Positions 61,292 through 64,000 of a stretch of 64,000 bases of DNA are shown piece by piece. The notes beneath the pieces are model-generated. The model had not been told where the DNA came from. It saw only the letters and a list, made by a program, of their open reading frames with translations, and made no database searches. The DNA comes from an uncultured Luteitalea sp. (GTDB lineage: Bacteria; Acidobacteriota; Vicinamibacteria; Vicinamibacterales; Vicinamibacteraceae): positions 62,001 through 126,000 of the forward strand of contig CAKTDA010000008.1 in NCBI GenBank assembly GCA_934541105.1, given 5' to 3'. A program made the position numbers and the translations under genes. The stretch's first letter is position 1. Each line of letters opens with the position of its first letter.

Positions 61292-62449
61292 GTGTCCGAC
61301 GCCTACCGACCCCAGCCCGTCCACAAGTTCACATTCGGCCTCTGGACACTCGCAAATCGCGGCCGGGATCCCTTTGGAGAGCCCGTCCGTGAGGCGCTCC
61401 CGCCGGCCGACATCGTCGCCATGCTCGCCGAAGTCGGTGCATGGGGCGTCAACCTCCACGACAACGACCTCGTGCCGATCGACGCCACGCCGGCCGAACG
61501 CGACCGCATCATGGCGGAGTTCAAGGCGGCCTGCGCCACACACGGCCTCGTGGTGCCGATGGCCACGGTCAACCTCTTCACCGACCCCATCTTCAAGGAC
61601 GGCGGCTTCACCGCCAACGATCCGGCCGTCCGGGCGTATGCCGTCCAGAAGACGATGGCCGCGATGGACATCGGGGCGGAACTCGGGGCGGAGATCTTCG
61701 TGCTGTGGGGCGGGCGCGAGGGCACGGAAACGGATGCCTGCCGGCAACCCCACGACGCCGTCAAGCGGCTGCGCGAGGCCATCAACTTCCTCTGCGAGTA
61801 CAACATCGCGCAGGGGTACCAGTACCGGTTCGCGCTCGAAGCCAAGCCGAACGAGCCGCGCGGCGACATCTACATGGCGACCACCGGCGCCTACCTCGGG
61901 TTCATCCCCACGCTCGATCATCCCGACATGGTCGGCGTGAACCCCGAGGTCGCGCACGAGATGATGGCCGGGCTCAACTTCACCCACGCCGTCGCGCAGG
62001 CATGGGATGCGGGCAAGCTGTTCCACATCGACCTCAACGACCAGAACCCGGGCCGCTACGACCAGGACTTCCGCTTCGGTGCCGCCAATCCGCGCGCCGC
62101 GTTCTTCCTCGTGAAGTTCCTCGAGGACGTCGGCTACGACGGCCCGCGCCACTTCGACGCGCACGCCTACCGCACCGAGGACCACGAGGGCGTCAAGGCC
62201 TTCGCCCGCGGCTGCATGCGCACGTACCTGATCCTCAAGGAGAAGGCCGCGCGCTGGAATGCCGACCCCGAAATCAAGGGTCTCGTGGCGGCCACACTCG
62301 GCGACGGCTCGACGATCGGCGGCTTCAGCGCCGACACCGCCCGCGCACTCGCCAACAGGACGTTCGACCGCCAGGCCGTCGCCGCCCGCGGTCTCGCTTA
62401 CGAACAACTCGACCAGCTCACCACCGAGATTCTGCTCGGCGTGAGGTAG
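61292..62449 (+). CDS. xylA: Xylose isomerase (actinobacterial-type, class I)
   Basis: 385 residues, the length of the short Streptomyces-type enzymes. FTFGLWTLANRGRDPFG at 13-29 and WGVNLHDNDLVP at 51-62 (catalytic His 56, Asp 59) match that class. ALEAKPNEPRGDIY near 180 carries the metal-1 Glu and active-site Lys, GVNPEVAHEMMAGLNF near 215 the next ligands, and FHIDLNDQNPGRYDQDF near 245 the Asp/His cluster. It interconverts D-xylose and D-xylulose. The start GTG 61292 has AGGGAG about 10 bp upstream. An extension to 61229 would translate through the structured leader and is unlikely. Confidence 0.93.
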   Translation: MSDAYRPQPVHKFTFGLWTLANRGRDPFGEPVREALPPADIVAMLAEVGAWGVNLHDNDLVPIDATPAERDRIMAEFKAACATHGLVVPMATVNLFTDPIFKDGGFTANDPAVRAYAVQKTMAAMDIGAELGAEIFVLWGGREGTETDACRQPHDAVKRLREAINFLCEYNIAQGYQYRFALEAKPNEPRGDIYMATTGAYLGFIPTLDHPDMVGVNPEVAHEMMAGLNFTHAVAQAWDAGKLFHIDLNDQNPGRYDQDFRFGAANPRAAFFLVKFLEDVGYDGPRHFDAHAYRTEDHEGVKAFARGCMRTYLILKEKAARWNADPEIKGLVAATLGDGSTIGGFSADTARALANRTFDRQAVAARGLAYEQLDQLTTEILLGVR

Positions 62450-62454
62450 CACCA

Positions 62455-62489
62455 GTCCGGGTATCGGGTATCGGGTCGCGGGTCGCGGC
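62455..62489. repeat. Heptamer tandem array, TATCGGG family
   Basis: Five units in exact register: GTCCGGG, TATCGGG, TATCGGG, TCGCGGG, TCGCGGC, ending at the stop codon (62490) of the beta-barrel gene. It is the reverse complement of the GATACCC family at 42199. Confidence 0.9.
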
Positions 62490-63170
62490 TCAGGGCAGGG
62501 CGACCGAGAGGCCGGCCGAAGCGCTGAACGTGGGGCCCCGCTTGTCATCGAGGACGACCCCGTCGCGGAGCCACACGACACGCGCATCCCCCCGCAGCGC
62601 GAGGTGCCGCGTGAAGGCGATGCGGACGCCGCCACCTCCGTAGAAGACCGCGCCTGTGTGCGCGGTCGCACGCTGGTCGTCGAGCTGTCGCAGGTAGCCG
62701 CCACCCGCCATCACGAACGGCACGACGCGCCGCCCGGACCATCGCCGCTGCAGCGCGACGTCGGCAATCACCTGCGTGAGGCGCGACGTCGCCGTGACGT
62801 CCGGAGCGCCCTCGACGTCGCCGGAGATGTCCACCGCGAAGTCCGGTCGCGCATAGGACGCGCCGCCCTCGATCCACAGGCTGCGCGTCAGCGCCACGCC
62901 GACCCGTCCCTCGACGAAGGGCGCCGCGTCGATCCGCGTCTGCGTGCGGAAGAGTGCCGCCTGCCCGCTCGTCGGCACGTCATTAGTCAGCACGTCCGCA
63001 CGCGTCTCGCCGAGGTCCCCACCGCCGAGGACTCCCCCCGACACGGAGATCTCGATGCGGGGCGGCGGGGCCGGCGCCTGGGCCTGGGCCTGCACGGCAC
63101 CCGCCGACAGGCAGGCGCACGCCACGCATGCGGCGGCGCGCATGGTCCACGTGCGGAGGCCGCCGATCAC
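62490..63170 (-). CDS. Outer-membrane beta-barrel protein, OmpW/OmpX-like
   Basis: 226 residues: a signal peptide (MRAAACVACACLSAGAVQAQA), a Pro/Ala linker, and about eight amphipathic strands with alternating aromatic and small residues (SLWIEGGASYARPDFAVD, VVPFVMAGGGYLRQ, AVFYGGGGVRIAFTRHLALRGDARVVWLR). A small membrane barrel is expected, ending in ASAGLSVALP, which lacks the canonical terminal Phe. GTG 63170 overlaps the stop of the upstream metalloprotease gene (GTGA), suggesting coupled expression; an internal ATG at 63143 is possible. Function unknown. Confidence 0.75.
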   Translation of the reverse strand: MIGGLRTWTMRAAACVACACLSAGAVQAQAQAPAPPPRIEISVSGGVLGGGDLGETRADVLTNDVPTSGQAALFRTQTRIDAAPFVEGRVGVALTRSLWIEGGASYARPDFAVDISGDVEGAPDVTATSRLTQVIADVALQRRWSGRRVVPFVMAGGGYLRQLDDQRATAHTGAVFYGGGGVRIAFTRHLALRGDARVVWLRDGVVLDDKRGPTFSASAGLSVALP

Positions 63171-64000
63171 TTGCCCACGACCTCGATCGTGATGCCGGGC
63201 ACGTTGCCGCCCTTCGGCACGAAGACGGCGCGTGGCGAGAACGCCACGCGAAAGTCCACGTCCACGCGTGGGGTGTCGATGAAGCTCTCGACGTCCCCAT
63301 CGTCGAGCGGCTCCACACGCAACACGATGGGGCCCGGCGCGAGCCCCGCCAGCACGAAGGCACCGCTGTCGTCGAGCGTGAAACCGCCGACGAGGACGCC
63401 CGTGCGCAGGTGCATCGCGACGACGTGCGCGCCGAAGACGCCGAGGCCGTTCTTCGTGACGCGGCCCGATACGCTGCCGGTGTCGCGACGGAACGAGTCC
63501 TCGGGATAGATGTCGGAGATGCCGGCGATGTCGTCGGGCTGCAGCCGGCGGCCGTCGATGTTGCCGGGCGTGAACGCGATCGGGAACATCGTCGCACCCG
63601 CCGACAGCACGCGCCGGCCGCTGCCGACGGTCTCCGTCTCGCCGAGCGCGCTGTGCCCGAGGCCGCTCAGGTGGCCGATCTCGTGCGCCGCGATCGACTC
63701 CAGGTCGTATCGCCCCGCCGTGCCGGCCGGTGCGACAGACCAGGGGAAGGCGGCGTTGAAGAAGACGTCGGCTTCGAGCAGCGTGCCCGACACGATGTCG
63801 ATGGTGTAGCTCGTGGCGCCGAGCGTGCGATCGAGTTCGCGCCTGTCGGCAAACGCCAGCAGCGTGACGCCGTCGTTGTCGGACGGCTCACGGTCGCTCA
63901 CGCCAACGGGCGTGAAGCGGATCGTCGACGAAGGCACGGCCTCCCACGTGGCGAACGCGCGCGCGATGGCCTCGCGGAACTCGCCGGCCGACACCTCGCC
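63167..64000 (-). CDS. Matrixin-type zinc metalloprotease with C-terminal beta domain, 5' end outside window
   Basis: At least 275 residues; the N-terminus lies beyond the right edge. IAAHEIGHLSGLGHS is the metzincin zinc motif HExxHxxGxxH, followed by a Met-turn candidate in SAGATMFPIA. DIAGISDIYPED ends the catalytic domain. The C-terminal ~95 residues (SVSGRVTKNGLGVFGAHVVAMH, FTLDDSGAFVLAGLAPGPIVLRVEPL) form a carboxypeptidase-regulatory-like/Big-type beta domain. A secreted M10A/M12-type protease is likely, acting outside the inner membrane. The downstream beta-barrel gene overlaps its stop by 4 bp and may assist its secretion or anchoring (inference). Confidence 0.85.
   Translation of the reverse strand, partial: GEVSAGEFREAIARAFATWEAVPSSTIRFTPVGVSDREPSDNDGVTLLAFADRRELDRTLGATSYTIDIVSGTLLEADVFFNAAFPWSVAPAGTAGRYDLESIAAHEIGHLSGLGHSALGETETVGSGRRVLSAGATMFPIAFTPGNIDGRRLQPDDIAGISDIYPEDSFRRDTGSVSGRVTKNGLGVFGAHVVAMHLRTGVLVGGFTLDDSGAFVLAGLAPGPIVLRVEPLDDGDVESFIDTPRVDVDFRVAFSPRAVFVPKGGNVPGITIEVVGK

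Overview
The window looks like a high-GC (roughly 65-70%) Gram-negative heterotroph that degrades carbohydrates. Three features point to Acidobacteriota, probably the Vicinamibacteria/Luteitalea side: very large Oar-like TonB-dependent receptors with an N-terminal carboxypeptidase-regulatory domain, many Tat-exported Gfo/Idh/MocA and TIM-barrel proteins, and CRTAC1/ASPIC-UnbV plus TPR proteins. This placement is inferred from gene families; there is no rRNA marker. I saw no tRNA, rRNA, CRISPR array, phage or transposase gene.

Layout. 1-7 kb: the start of a metY-type sulfhydrylase gene (-), a GH63/MGH1-type glycosidase, a nucleotidyltransferase plus NahK-like sugar kinase pair, and a PmoA/DUF6807 protein. 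7.4-18.1 kb: three tandem paralogous TonB-dependent receptors, each with the same leader and start context and each followed by a strong hairpin terminator. 18-25.5 kb: TPR protein, CRTAC1 protein, M28 peptidase, DUF411 protein, exported TIM-barrel protein and cysteine desulfurase. 25.5-34.8 kb (-): DUF3037/HipA-like pair, sugar or nucleoside MFS, DUF1080 hydrolase, a small lipoprotein candidate, a Tat Gfo/Idh oxidoreductase, an FGE-like protein and a fourth TonB receptor. 35.3-42.1 kb: Gfo/Idh-PmoA-cytochrome c operon (+), an S9 peptidase plus TIM-barrel pair (-) and a PEP-CTERM protein. 42.3-48.5 kb (-): a hexuronate operon (GntR regulator, SDR, ExuT-like MFS, KDPG aldolase, KDG kinase, mannonate dehydratase). 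48.8-58.8 kb (-): TIM-barrel protein, Gfo/Idh, two GMC flavoproteins, a Tat small subunit, a second Gfo/Idh and a secreted esterase-FAD oxidoreductase fusion. 58.9-64 kb: xylB, an exported glutathione peroxidase and xylA (+), then a beta-barrel protein and a matrixin protease (-).

How it fits together. Oligosaccharides would enter through the TonB receptors. Several exported or coupled families (Gfo/Idh, TIM-barrel lyase/isomerase, DUF1080, GMC flavoprotein with Gluc_2DH_3 subunit, cytochrome c) are those associated with oxidative 3-keto-glycoside breakdown. The hexuronate and xylose operons feed the released monosaccharides into central metabolism.

The most striking unexplained signal is a set of about fourteen short intergenic arrays built from tandem 7-base units. 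The units belong to a few recurrent families, the arrays stay in exact 7-bp register, and they often abut a stop or start codon. Also notable are a perfect TGGT-N3-ACCA palindrome centred on the GntR gene's own start codon, an 18-bp inverted repeat spanning both stop codons of a convergent gene pair, and a possible switch-like leader before xylA.
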